Part shown: piece after piece, positions 21,843 to 33,115 of the stretch | Layout of the letters: every line of letters starts with the position of its first letter | Position numbering within the stretch: the stretch's first letter is position 1 | Translations under genes and position numbers: made by a program | The notes under the pieces: model-generated | What the model was told of the DNA's origin: nothing | Database searches by the model: none | Seen by the model: the letters and a program-made list of their open reading frames with translations, nothing else | Origin: Zopfochytrium polystomum | Lineage: Eukaryota; Chytridiomycota; Chytridiomycetes; Chytridiales; Chytridiaceae | NCBI GenBank assembly: GCA_025765615.1 | Contig: JAIVFJ010000106.1 | Span: 1 to 64,000 of the forward strand | Reading direction: 5' to 3' | DNA length: 64,000 nucleotides

Positions 21843-22253
21843 GAGTTTCGGTCGCCGTAACGTTTCAAAATTTTCCTTAACATTTGCAAAAGTGACGGGT
21901 ATCGGTAGGAAGCGATTAAGGCTACCGAATATTTCGACAGGCAAGGACTTCAGCGCGTGAGCAAGTACCACTGGTTGATGGACGGACCCCAATGCCGTTC
22001 AATTCCGAGTTCACCTGAGAAAGTTCTCGTGGGGCGACCTCGAAACAAAATGTGTCAATTTTCGAGCCAAATGCAAATTGATTCCCTCAAACAAAGCTTT
22101 GATGAAAGATACGAAACGAGACCATTGTGGTTCGTCTTTTTTTTTTTGTTAACATCGCGTTTATGACGCCCCTTGGGGCAAGTTGCACGAAAAGACCATA
22201 TTTTGTTGCATCCGTCCTTGTCACGTTGCTTAGACCACCCGCACACGGAAACC
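21843..22253. other. Intergenic spacer GEMIN2-uS3m
   Basis: No coding signal; an open frame upstream of the ATG at 22254 continues back to about 22173 without a closer ATG. A T-run lies at 22138-22148. Confidence 0.4.
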
Positions 22254-22982
22254 ATGTCCACATCGCGCGGCGGCGATATCTACCTTCGCTACATAACCCA
22301 GCTGGAGAAGATTAGCCGGACGGCCCCAAAGGCAAGCATCCTCTTTTTGCCGCTGTTCTTTTCCCGATCTTGACGAATCTCAAAAACCCAGGCCAAGCCT
22401 CCCAAAAATCTCAACATGCACCTGATCGTCAAATCCCCCTTCCCCGAAGCGCCGGCCGCTCCCCTCACACTTCCAGTTCACATGACCAAGAACAGCACCC
22501 TGACACCCCCGACCACCATCGCCGATCAAATCAACTTGATGGAAATCCAGCGACGATCAGACATATACTACGCGTCGGCGCCGAACGCGAACAAGGAGGC
22601 CGACCGGCTCCAGATGCGCATCCGGGAAAAGCTCGGCGACGACTCAATAGACTCGCCGTCGTCGTCGTCGTCGGTCAGCGCTTCGACTCCCGGCGACCGA
22701 GAAAAGGCCGTGCTGACCGACATTCCGCTTCCAACAGCGCTCACGAGGCACATTTTGCAGCCGTCGACGATTTACCTGCAGCAAACGGCGGTGGGGCGCG
22801 TGACGGGGTTCCGGATTGAAGTGAATGGGCGGCGAGGGACGCGTGCCAATCGCCAGGTCATGCAGCATGGGAAGCTGGCGACGAACCAGACGGCAAAGTC
22901 CTTCGTGGACTATGGGAGGGCGGACTTTTACAACAAGAAAGGTTCTACTGGTGTGCGTGTGTGGATTGGGTACGGCCGGTGA
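22254..22982 (+). CDS. Mitochondrial small-subunit ribosomal protein uS3-like, nuclear-encoded
   Basis: The C-terminal part (VTGFRIEVNGRRGTRANR ... VDYGRADFYNKKGSTGVRVW) matches the layout of the ribosomal S3 C-terminal domain: G-x-(I/V)-(R/K)-I-x-V-x-G-R, then a DYG-x-A and GV-(K/R)-VWI. The N-terminal half has HLIVKSPFPEAPAAP and a Ser-rich linker. The intron is of GC-AG type (donor AAAG|GCAAGC at 22331/22332, acceptor CAG at 22391); removing it fuses TAPK to AKPPKNLNMH. In most fungi the mitochondrial uS3 (rps3/VAR1) gene is in mtDNA, so a nuclear copy is notable. The family call rests on the C-terminal 55 residues only. Confidence 0.68.
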
Positions 22983-23038
22983 GGCGTTGGCGTGACAAGT
23001 ACCCAACAAAAGAAAAACGATTCAAACTCCTGACTGAA

Positions 23039-23533
23039 ATGAGGAACCCCATCGTCGTCCTTCTCCTCATCGTGCTCGCCCTCTTTGTGGCTGTCGCCAG
23101 TGTGGCACAATCGACGGACGCTATCGGTATGAACAGGCTCCCCTCCAGCCTTTTCGTCCCCGCTACTCGCTGATCGTGCTGACGACGATCTCATTAACCG
23201 AATCACAAGAGTTTCGGTCCTACATTGTTGTCTTCAAGGATGGTGCCGCCACATCAAAGGTGAACGAAGTCCTCACAGCCATCAAGGACCTCGGAGGGAA
23301 AGTCAAGACTCAGTTCAAAATTATCCACGCCTTCTCAGTCGGTAAGATGAAGAAGAGATCCGCTCAGGCGGAACTTCTTTTCGCCGTACTAAAAATGGAC
23401 TACCTTGCCCACAGACTTCCCCACCGCCTTCTTTGACAAAATCAAGAACTTCCCGCAGGTCGACTATGTCGAGGAGGATGGCCAAGTGTTTGCCCTTAAC
23501 AAAGACGACGACGACGACGCTCACGCCATCTGA
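23039..23533 (+). CDS. Secreted peptidase inhibitor I9 (proteinase B inhibitor / subtilisin propeptide type)
   Basis: Small stand-alone I9 protein. A clear signal peptide (MRNPIVVLLLIVLALFVAVA, cleavage probably after SVAQS) is followed by SYIVVFKDGAATSKVNEVL and a Gly-Gly turn. KTQFKIIHAFSV leads into FPTAFFDKIKNFPQVDYVEE, the full I9 fold, and a short acidic tail (DDDDD). Two introns fall in the expected places (after A-I and after AFSV). I9 domains fold and inhibit subtilases; stand-alone fungal ones inhibit vacuolar protease B. No subtilase lies in the window, so the partner is unknown. The signal peptide suggests a secretory or vacuolar route. Confidence 0.87.
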
Positions 23534-23693
23534 GAGGCTCACACTCAATCCGTATTAAAAAAGCAACCTCTTGTTCGTGTTTGAAGCATCTTTCGTGTTT
23601 GAAGCGTCTTGTACACACAACGTCCAAAACGGTTTTTAGTGTCCAACAAAAGAAATATATCCTGCCCGTGTCCAAATGCGACGACCAGACATT

Positions 23694-26600
23694 TTAACTC
23701 AGTTTTTGCGCCAACGTATCCAGAAAAGTCCGATATTTACGTATAGCCAGCCACAGCCCTCCGACGCAAAATGTAGCAATGACCAACTCCAACACGAATA
23801 ACTGCGCCGCAGCAAACAGAAACTTCGGCGCAAAGACCCGCCAAACCATCAAATGTCTCCGGAACCAACCCGCCATGGCGGTGGCGATAGTTGTGATGGT
23901 ACCAAGGCCGGCGACGAATAGCAAGACGGTAGTTTGCAGTTCTTTAAACACTCGTGGGCCCGTTGATCGCGTTACTTCTCGTTTCCAGGTCGCCAGCAAG
24001 GGTGCGGCAAAGGCAAAGAGGAGAGGACCCGCGAAAGTATTGAGAACCATCACTACAGGGCTTATCGTCCAGTTCACCTGCTTGAGACCAACAACCGAAA
24101 CCTCCCACTGCATGGAGGAGAGCGTTGTTTGATGGCCCGTTGCAAAGTAGTACCGTTGGCTCAACAGGAGGAGAACGACCGTGTGCAAAAACAGCAATCC
24201 GAATGTGCTTTCGTCATCCTCCGTCTCAGGCGTCAAGTCGGTTTGGCCGGGCTGCGAAAGAGAGTCTCCCACATTGCTGCCTTTTGCTACCCCTGCCGCG
24301 GCTTGCGCTGCTGCGACGACCCGTTTTCGAGCCTTGTCCTTTCCCGCGGCTTCCTCCTTTTCCGAATCTCTCATCGCTCTGATGGCCTTGCCCCTTGCCA
24401 TTCGCAGCTCAGCGTGGATCTCTATCAAGCACAGCACTTGCAGGAAACCAACGCCAATCATCACGCCACCCATGGGCTTCTGAAACATCGCGAGGATCAT
24501 GTACGCAATGGCGGTCATAACAAGCATGGGTGCGCCCAGCACGTTGCGAATGCCGAGAAGCAGAAGCTGCGGAGTGTCTGGGCTGGTCGGGGCTCCCTCT
24601 CAGCTGCCGCAGCGACATGCACGACGGCTCGGACCCCCACAGATAGAGCGAAAGGAAGCTCAGCGAGAAGAAGCCCATCTTCGCGACCCAGAATTTTGTA
24701 AGCTTGAGCCCACCGCCGCCAGCGACGGACGACGCGGATGCGCTCGAGTCTGCGGCGGCCGTTGCGTTTCCGAGATCGGGCCTAGCCGCGAACAGGTGGT
24801 ACCCGTCGACCGTGTCTAATGCCCAGTAGATTACAGCTGCGACGAGTCCGGCAGGAACGCAGTACGCGCCGACAAAAGCCGCGCCAGGGGCATCCAAGCT
24901 CTCCGTGTCGCTTAGCAGGGTCCGCAGGGAGGCGCAGGCCACCACCATAACAACCACAAGGGCAAAAACGGAATGGGGTGCTGCGACTGACGCATTGGGT
25001 AACGCATTGAAGGTTGGTGTGCACAGATGCATTGACTCTTCCCGGCAAACAGTGGAGGCTGCGCTGAGCCGACCTAAAACAAGGAATACGGCTGCATAAA
25101 ATAGAATTGTGCTCCGAGACTGCCGCGTTAAGGCAGAGTGCTTCTTACTATCCCCGGACGATGATGATGGAAGAGTGTCCGTAGAAAACGCTTTCAGGAG
25201 AGTGTAAATGCCGTACGCTTGCAGGATATACAACGTGACGGATTCCTCCAGGATTGTGTAACTGTCGGAGGCGGGGACAAGTGCAAGCAGCGCAAGAAGA
25301 GCAAACGCCATGACTGCGTCTGCCGAGGGAATCCAGCGCCTTTTTGACGAGTAAATATTTCCGACAGCCAAAGGCAATCCCGCCGCTTCAGTATCCTTGC
25401 GTTTGGACAGGTCGGAGCTTGTAACGATGAAACATATATACGCGAGGATGGCACCCACCGCCGCAAGAAAAATCGACTCGTGGAGAACAGACATCACCGA
25501 GTCAGTTCCGTGACCGCCAAGCGCTGTGGCAATTACGTTCACCAAAGTACCTACGAGCCCCGTGGCCGCTCCGACAACCGCACCCACGACGCCGCCAACC
25601 GCAAAAGCAAGGGCTTCCTTTGCTGCTGACGCACCATGCCTCCAAACCGAAGACACCATCACGAAGCTTGCAAAGACAGCAAGGAGCAACTCGACAACTC
25701 CAATGACAATCAAGGGAATGTCGAAGCGGGCCCAAATCTTGCGTGCAGCCGTGAGCGAACGCCGCATGAAGCGGACGTACAGGAGATGTGCTTGCCGTAA
25801 AGCAGCAGTCGCTTGTTCAGCGTTCGAGGCACCCTGCGCTTGCATGAAGGAGGCTTCGGCCTCGTTAAAAAGCTGCGCAAGCGCGGGCAAGGCAAACTCA
25901 GCGGAGACGCCCCGCTTGCGAGTGTAAGCCTCCAGGTATTCGTGCAGCTGCCGTGCGTTCAAACGGGTCGTCACAACCAAGTTTTCAAGGCGATTACGCA
26001 TGTCTGCGTCTGAAGAGTGGGCGGAGTGAAAGAACAGCTCAGGAATGACTGTACCAAGATTGCCGAAAGGAATGGGCAGTCCTATGAGCAGCGCCAGGGT
26101 GGGGACCAAGTCAATCTGAGGAACGGTTCGGAATCCGTCGACTGACACGAATGGATCGTCTGATTCTTCTGATTCGACCTTGTCCATCTCGTGTAGCACG
26201 GTGAAAAGAAGGTCGCGCGACGCATCGTCACCAGTAACGCTCGACGTCCCAACCCACACGCCGCCTCTACTGTACATAAACAGTCCCGCATTCACCTCAT
26301 TTTCACTGTCCCCGCCGTGATCCCCTTTGGGGTCCATCCCGTGGTCTCCAACGACAATTGCAATCGTCTCATTGTCCAGCGACTCGAAGACACGCGTGAG
26401 CCAACCGTTGACCTGGGTAAGCTTCAAGGCCATGGGAAGGGTGGAGGGCCCAAAGCTGTGACCGGCGTGGTCCACGCCGAGGAAATGGGCGACGGCAAGA
26501 TCCCAATCCTTTGGATCCCGCTGCAGGGTCGGAAACAAATGATGGACGCATCCTTCGTCGACGGTGTTGAGGTCCTGCACATTGAACGACGGGTACGGAT

Positions 26601-27396
26601 GTGCCTCGGACAGCTGCGTCGGAAACAGCCCCACCCACGTGTCGTCGCCCATGAAGACGACACGGCGACCGAGCCGGCGGAGCTGGTCGATCAGGTTATC
26701 TTCGGACACGACGGAACCACCAAAGCTGTTGCCGACGTCGACAAAGGTGGGCAGTGTTCCGGTTGTGAGTGCTTTCAGACGCTGCAGCGTCGTGGTTGGC
26801 GGGTCGGCTCGTACCCGAAGAAGTAGGCTGTTCTGGGGCTGCGAGGTCAGTAGCTTGTGGAAGACGGGCAACTTGTTGATGTAGTGCGGGATGAGGGACG
26901 GGTCATTCTCGGCAGCAGCTTTGGCGGCGAGCGATTCGTTGTATACTGTAAAGTCGAAGCGGAGAGCGTCCATGATGATTAGAACAGCGCGCTGGTAGCG
27001 CGGCTTGTGCCAGCACTGTCCAGCTTCGGATTCCGCTTCAACTGGAGGAACGGGCACATCGCGATCGATTCCCAGAGAGTCACTAGACGATAGCGAGGCG
27101 GCAGGTGAAAAAGTGCAGTTATTGAAATCGTCCAGCTCGAGGCGAGAGAGCAGGAACCCGCTTGTGAAGAGGAAAATGCCCGCCAGATGCAGGACAAGAA
27201 TGGCGATGACTGAGAACCCCAGGCGCGTCATGACGGTCTCTGACACGGACAGCGGTCGCAAGTCGAGCTGCCTCTTAGCAAGAGCCACCGGCAGCTTCTT
27301 GGGGCCGCCCCTCCCAGGACCGGCGACGGCCTTGCCAGTCGCGCTGGCTGCCGCCACTCCGGCGTTTGCCCGCCTCGCGTTGCTTCGTGGGAGCAT
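23694..27396 (-). CDS. GPI13: GPI ethanolamine phosphate transferase 3 (PIG-O / Gpi13)
   Basis: ER-membrane enzyme that adds ethanolamine phosphate to the third mannose of the GPI anchor, the group later linked to protein. The N-terminal TM helix is followed by the alkaline-phosphatase-like luminal domain. Metal-site motifs are RAVLIIMDALRFDF, the nucleophile region TTTLQRLKALTTGTLP, HFLGVDHAGHSFGP and IVVGDHGMDPKGDHGGDS. About a dozen TM helices follow, with the PIG-O signature ATGHQTTLSSMQWE near 24090-24150. The first in-frame ATG is 27396. The coding is nearly intronless, but near 24590-24615 the frame shifts by one base between LYLWGSEPSC and TPQLLLLGIRNVLG. I treat this as a likely single-base insertion. 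The expected size of about 1,200 residues fits. Confidence 0.92.
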
Positions 27397-27591
27397 CGAA
27401 TCGATCGGCTTCTGACAAGGACTCCATAAGGTTGCACGCGCTGAGCAGTCAGGACCCTCCAACTTTCTTTATTGTTAATTACACATGTTATTCGGCTGGG
27501 CCAGCTTAACTGGGCTAGCCACATTCAGGCGGATTGGGAGGAAGTGCTCCCGTCTACAATTCGCTTGACCACCTGTCAATAGGTGAGCAAA

Positions 27592-30500
27592 TTAGTCAAC
27601 AGCCACGAAGACGGTTTTTGAGCAAAGCGCACAACGAACCGATGGTTCCAGAGGGAAGGGTAGCGCGCAGCGCTTGGACGCGCTCTGAAGCATTTCCAGC
27701 GACAGAGACAGCAGCTGCTGCTCGTCGGTTGAATTTAGCACCGCAGACGAGGTGCCTACTGCTACCCAATTCTGAAGAGTGAGCTGAATTATCTGGACCA
27801 AATGATAGCCCGCTGTCGACAGCCTGGCTTGCCGAAGCTCTTCGACGAAACACTGGGGAACGGCAGAAAGTTTAGAAGTGCAAATACGCGTCGGACTCAT
27901 TCTTCACCTTAAATACGATACGCGCAACTGCGCACAAAAATCCGCCACTTCTTTCCAGCTCCACCGGACCATAGTAATCCGGGCGGTCCTGCAAGAAGCC
28001 ACCCATCGAATCAAACAGCGACGTTGGAGTCGCGCTGGCGGCGTTTCCGCCCTTCTTCTTTCCAGAGTCACCCGTGAGCGGAGACGAAAAGGCTTCATTG
28101 CTAAAGTTTCGCTTGATGTTGCCGATGCCGAGAGCTGCTGAAAGGAATCCAGGCGGTGGCTTTTGCGCCACGTATGAGGAGGTGCGAGGGGGCGGCGCGA
28201 CTCGCGTCGAAGTTGAAGAGCGGGCAGGTGAGGTTCGCACTGGTGTCGACGACGGGGATTCTGACGGGAAGGCAATGATAGGATTGCGACGGGGAGACGT
28301 ATCTATTGAAACAAATCAAGTTAGCGAATTGTCTCATACTCGGGGATTCATTCTCATTCACCTCTGACCGGCTTTTCTGGTGACCGGACTTCATCACAAA
28401 CTAGCCGGACTTGCACACCGATGCCGTCTAGTTCGCGAATCACCTCTTCCCATTCCATGGGAAGCGCATTTGGTTCGATTGCGGCCATCCAATCATGCTG
28501 CAGCATGTGTCTCCGGACAAGCCTGGAAAGGCGCGTTCCCGACACAAAGACGTACCTCGACGCCAATAGCTTCCAATATCCAGTTAAAACATGGTTGCCA
28601 ATAGCAGAAACTTTTTTGAGTGGAGCATACCTGTGCGATCTCTCTCCATCGCGTCGCGACAACCCTCCCTTTTGTTATCACCTCTGATCTTTTACGTGCC
28701 CACACGTCGTCCAGTTCGGCTCCGCCGGATCCCCACTCTCTTGTGCCGCTCCTGGAGTGAGAGGGCATCCCCGTGCCAGCACCATACATCACGCCAATAG
28801 AAGTCGTGGCCGACGCGACAGTACCGCCAGAAGCTGTTACAATCACTAGATCTTTGGCTCCGGGCACCGGTTGTGACGCGTGGCGAGCATGGCGAAGGGA
28901 GTCCCCTGAACTGCGAGTCGTGGACGAACTCGTGGCCTTGGGAGACAGTTTTTTGGCCGCGTTGACGACCACTGATGAGGCGAATCCATTGTAGATCGTC
29001 TCAACTGCCAACGACGAAAGGTCAAAGGCGGCTTTGGAAAGAGCAAGAAGCAGATGAGGTGAAGGGGGCGTGGAAACTTTCGTGAATTTGTGCTCTCCCA
29101 GAGTCTAAAATAAATTTGGTCAGAAACGTGACGACAAGGTGCGGCGTACCGTAAAATAAACCGCCAGCTCGGTCCAAAAAGAGTCTACACCGCCGATCAA
29201 ATGATCCAATACAGACTGTGCGGCAGCGTCCTCTTCCTTTTTGATTGTTTTAAAACTGAGTCGCGGGTCCACGAAGCGCTTGCAACGGGCGTCAGAAGAG
29301 ACATGTGCGCGCAGTAAATGGGGGAAATACCTCCAGAAGAGGAAAGGCAGAGTTTATCATTTGCGTCTTCAGAGCTTCGATGACTTTTTGGAGTATTGCA
29401 GCGGTTTCTTTCGGTTGATCCACGAGTTCTTTAAGGGACTCTGCGAACAATTCTTGAGCGAATGCCCTCCCGCATAAACGAACCGATCTCGAGAGCTTAC
29501 CCAGAAATGCCGCTTTTGCCCCACTCATAGCAGACTTGACTACGCGGGCGAGATAATCCCGAGCGTAACTCTCGAACCGGTCGTCAAAATCAAGAATCCT
29601 CACGAGCCCCACAAGTGGGCGCATATCCGCGCCGATTTTCTCCAGTACCGTGATGGAGTCCGTTGGGTCGAATGTACTATTCAGTGCATCCTTCAAACGG
29701 GGAGGTACCTGTCAAGAAATGCAAAACGGAATCGCTCCTGCGCTTACGGGAATAGGAATCAGCCTGTCAATGACCTCAAAGTAGTCCTTTAAGAGTTCTG
29801 CCATTCCATCGATCAAAGCAGCGCGTGCTTGATCCCGTTGCTAAAGTTCAATCAAAATGAGCAAAAGCCACTCCGAAACCACAAAGTCAGCACCTCGGCC
29901 GTCAGTTTTGCTCTGTTCGTCATTGGTTCTCCTGCAGGTCCAGCCAATACGGGTGTCGCGGCTATTACACTGTCCGAGGAGGACAAGCAGACTTCATGAA
30001 ATTTGAGGATGAAGTCGGACAACGCGCGAAGGAATGTTGAGTTGAAGTAGTCCAGCTGGGCGACAATGAGTGCAGATGGAGGACTCCCTTCTTGAGCGAC
30101 CGAGCCACTCGTATCTGGTTCGGGCTGCTTCATGGAGAAGATATGCTTCTGGGCTTGCAGGCAAGTTCTCTTCAGCTGAATCCCAGCGCTATTGTGGATG
30201 CGAGTCGAAAGAGAATTATTTGCATCGGAAATTCTTGATCATCACCCCGAGCAAAGGACTGGTCACTTACGTCCGTATGTACTCGGTTGCCAGGTCGGAT
30301 GGAGCTTGCAATCCAAGTCCAAACAGCAATCCAGCGCACTCGCTGATGTCATACACAGAAGACTAGATAATTGCATTCAAATTATTCAATTGATCAAACT
30401 TGAGAGTATTCCAACGAGCCCACCTCTTCGCTGGTCATTTTGGCGCGAATCTTGGAGGCGACTTGGTTCATCGTGTATTTGCATTCTTCTTGAATCTTAC

Positions 30501-31698
30501 TGAAAATTGACTGGTTTTTGTAATGGTCAAGCAGTCGCCACGTGGCAAGGTGGAGTTTGACAGCCTCTTCGTATTTATGAGCCTGCAAGCACATCTCGAG
30601 CCGTTGAGGAAGGTCAAAGACGAAATTGAGCTGAATAACGGCAACTGTCACTGTCAGTGCTTCTCGGTGAAAATGTGTTTCGATAAAACCTTTCGCAGCA
30701 GGGTATGCACGCCGTTCAGCTGGCGAATCCGTCCACGCTTGTCAGAGAGGCCGCTGTTGATTTTGTCGCTCTTTTGGGTGATCGTGTCCATTTTCTGCTG
30801 CAGCTGCGCCATTTGGGCGTCCATGTTTTCGACTTTACCTTTCATCTGCAAAAATGAGCATGGCACTGATCACGATCGGCAAGCTGAGCATTGAAAAGAA
30901 CGGACTCAACTGCTCGAATCGTATCTGCCGCTGCTATGAACTTGTTGTAGTTCCCGTAAACAAGAGTTTTCATGCTGCCGTCGAGGTCTTTTATCTCTAA
31001 AATATGAATATGTTTGTGCCAATGAATTCCAAAATTCACCAAAGACGTTCGGACCTGCAATCAGCTCGTTGTCCCGCTGGATAAGCTGATTCAAGCTCAT
31101 CTCGTTCAGGCATTTACTCGCAAAAGTTTCCGGCAAAAAAAAAGGCGAATCTTATGTGGGGTGATCGAATTTAGACGCTCGGCTCACGCGCCCTGCCGTC
31201 AAAAGTCGAAAACAGGGGACAACTAGTCTACGGAAACGTACCCATGTCCATCGGATTCGGCCCCATGCTCTTCAGCCTTCCCGTCTTCGACCCGAACCCC
31301 GGCGACCCGCGATCATCATCGTTCGCGTCGTGGGACCCAGCCTCGCTCCCGTTATCCCCAACTCCGCCGCCGCCGCCACCGCTGTCGACCGTCGCGGCGC
31401 TGAGACCATAGTAGTTCTTCAGCAGACTGCGCGCGCCGCGCTGGCGGCCGGTCGCGGTACCTGTGCCGCCGGGTGTGCCGACGGTCCCGATCGAGGACGC
31501 GACGGACGCGGATTTGGCGAGGTGGTGCGGGGTGGCGGGTGGCGACGAGAGATCGTCGGACGAGCCGAGGGCGCCGGCGGTGTGGGAGTGCGGCGGCGAG
31601 GTTGCGGGCGACGCGGTGCCCGGCGAGGGGAGCGCGGGCGACGGCAGGGAGGACGTTGTTGTCGGTGTCGCGGATGAGGCGGAGGCAGGTGAGGCCAT
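27592..31698 (-). CDS. VPS51: VPS51, subunit of GARP/EARP tethering complexes
   Basis: Tethers endosome-derived vesicles at the trans-Golgi (GARP) or recycling endosomes (EARP). The Ser/Pro/Thr-rich N-terminus starts at ATG 31698. The conserved RSLLKNYYGLS precedes the core: LNQLIQRDNELI, IKDLDGSMKTLVYGNYNKFI, then the coiled coil MKGKVENMDAQMAQLQQKMD and LNGVHTLLRK. The mid region LPQRLEMCLQAHKYEEAVKL is the helical Vps51/COG-like part. The C-terminus has CFVEELRQARLSTAGYHLVQ and ends at a stop at 27592. About twelve exons are joined by short introns, and frames agree throughout. It lies 195 bp upstream of the GPI13 start, on the same strand. Confidence 0.9.
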
Positions 31699-31965
31699 TG
31701 GTTCGGGGTTCGGCTTTTGGTTTCTTGAGGGTCGGTTTGCTTGGAAATATTGGCGATCTTGCTGTTTCTCTCTGCTCCACAACACCAAAGCCTCCTGCTG
31801 AAGTGTTCCACTACTGGGACTCTCACGTGGTTGATGGACTACCCAACAATATTACGTCTGCGAGAAAATTCAACTCTCCCCAACATTGGCAATATTATGC
31901 CAAGCTGTTATATTTTCAATTGCACTCTTGACAAGTTGGCAAACAGCCAAATTCCATGTTATCAG

Positions 31966-33115
31966 TCAGCTCATAATGGCTCTTCGCTGTCTCAATCTGT
32001 AACATCAAATTTCAAAAGAACTGGCCCCCCTTTACTTCCTGCAAGATCATCTTTTTGCTTCGCGAGAATCACCTTCGTCAGACTCAGCCAAGTTGGCAAT
32101 ATCGTCCGTATCACTCTCAGAAGTTCCACCACCGCGAGTGAGAGCTGAAGTCAAATCCTGCGGTTGGAGGAAAAGCAGACGGGCATTCTCCGCCAAGTGC
32201 AGGTTCACCATCTCAAACATTAGCCTGAGCGACATCGCGGCTCGAATGATTGTTGGTCTTGAGTACGGCGTGCACCACCAGAATACTTCAAGTTCATTGT
32301 AGTCGTCGAGGTTGGACAACGCAACAAGGACTGGATAGGATGAGAGGGAAGATGCAGCCAGTAGCTCAGCAATAGCCTGCGGCCCGTGACTCGAAATCTT
32401 ACGCCGTGGACTTCAGGTGAAAAACAACTGTCGCTGCCTTGGCGCAACCTGGTTTGGCCGCCGTTCCTGGATTCGAATTTTGGTTCTTGTTGTCGGTTTG
32501 CTTGAAGAAAGCGGGCTCACCACTTGCCTTTGAAGATTGTGTCGAACACATTCGCTGTGAGCGCATTTCCGTCTTAATTATATCGATGCAGTGCAGCAAC
32601 TGAAGGTTTTTACGCAAGTAGTAGAGGCAGTCGTTCCGGTTTGTCGGGAGCTTTCCGGCAGTTGTTTTCATCGAGAGTCAATCATTTGAAAGGGTAGGAC
32701 TTGCAGATGAACTGTCCTCTGCGTTGAGTAAAATTTGCTCGGGAGCGAATTGTGATTGGATCTTGGGCTTCCTCAGCAACTCAGTATAGAAGTATGGTTG
32801 CACTTTGGAAATGGTAATTGCAGGCTTCGCCACCGTCGAATCTGGGGCTGAGAAGGGCGGCAAGTCAATCCCCAAAAGGGAAGGACAACAAAATCCATAA
32901 ATCTATACAGTGCGAACGCTTTCGTTGTTTAGTCCGTTTACTTTGCGTGTCCCTGAGCCTATTCCGTGGTTCCAATAGCCTGTTAAGCTCGCTCTGGAGT
33001 TCTTTGCGCCAACTTTATGGATCGTTGCGGTCAGGTTGTTTCGTAAAAGGGGAAAGGGATTTTGAATCGGCAAGAGTCGCTTCGATTTGATATACCTCCG
33101 ATGAGACATACTCTA
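31966..33115 (-). pseudogene. Dispersed gene-family copy A (possible Crinkler-like), degraded
   Basis: Nucleotide similarity to the copy at 51970-53371 is visible over several hundred bases, strongest at 32040-32400. It encodes a diverged VLSNLDDYNE...FWW block, then PTIIRAAMSLRLMFEMVNLH and QDLTSALTRGG. Upstream fragments LLHCIDIIKTEMRSQ and NPGTAAKPGCAKAATVVF match copy B, but stops and frame changes interrupt them. The order (nuclease-like acidic/Lys pattern, then 'AELLAAS..SYPVLVVLSNLDDY..FWW') resembles the C-terminal part of Crinkler proteins in chytrids and glomeromycetes. That assignment is from memory of the pattern, not a search. Confidence 0.45.

Noticed and set aside
24575..24620. 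A 36-bp intron explaining the GPI13 frame change
   Set aside because: GT...AG borders exist and the phase would fit, but 36 bp is shorter than any other intron here and the bordering sequence reads as coding; a one-base insertion is simpler.
24409..27462. GPI13 start at 27462 (MEGPDCSA...)
   Set aside because: The codon there is TTG; the first in-frame ATG is at 27396 and precedes the conserved basic N-terminus.
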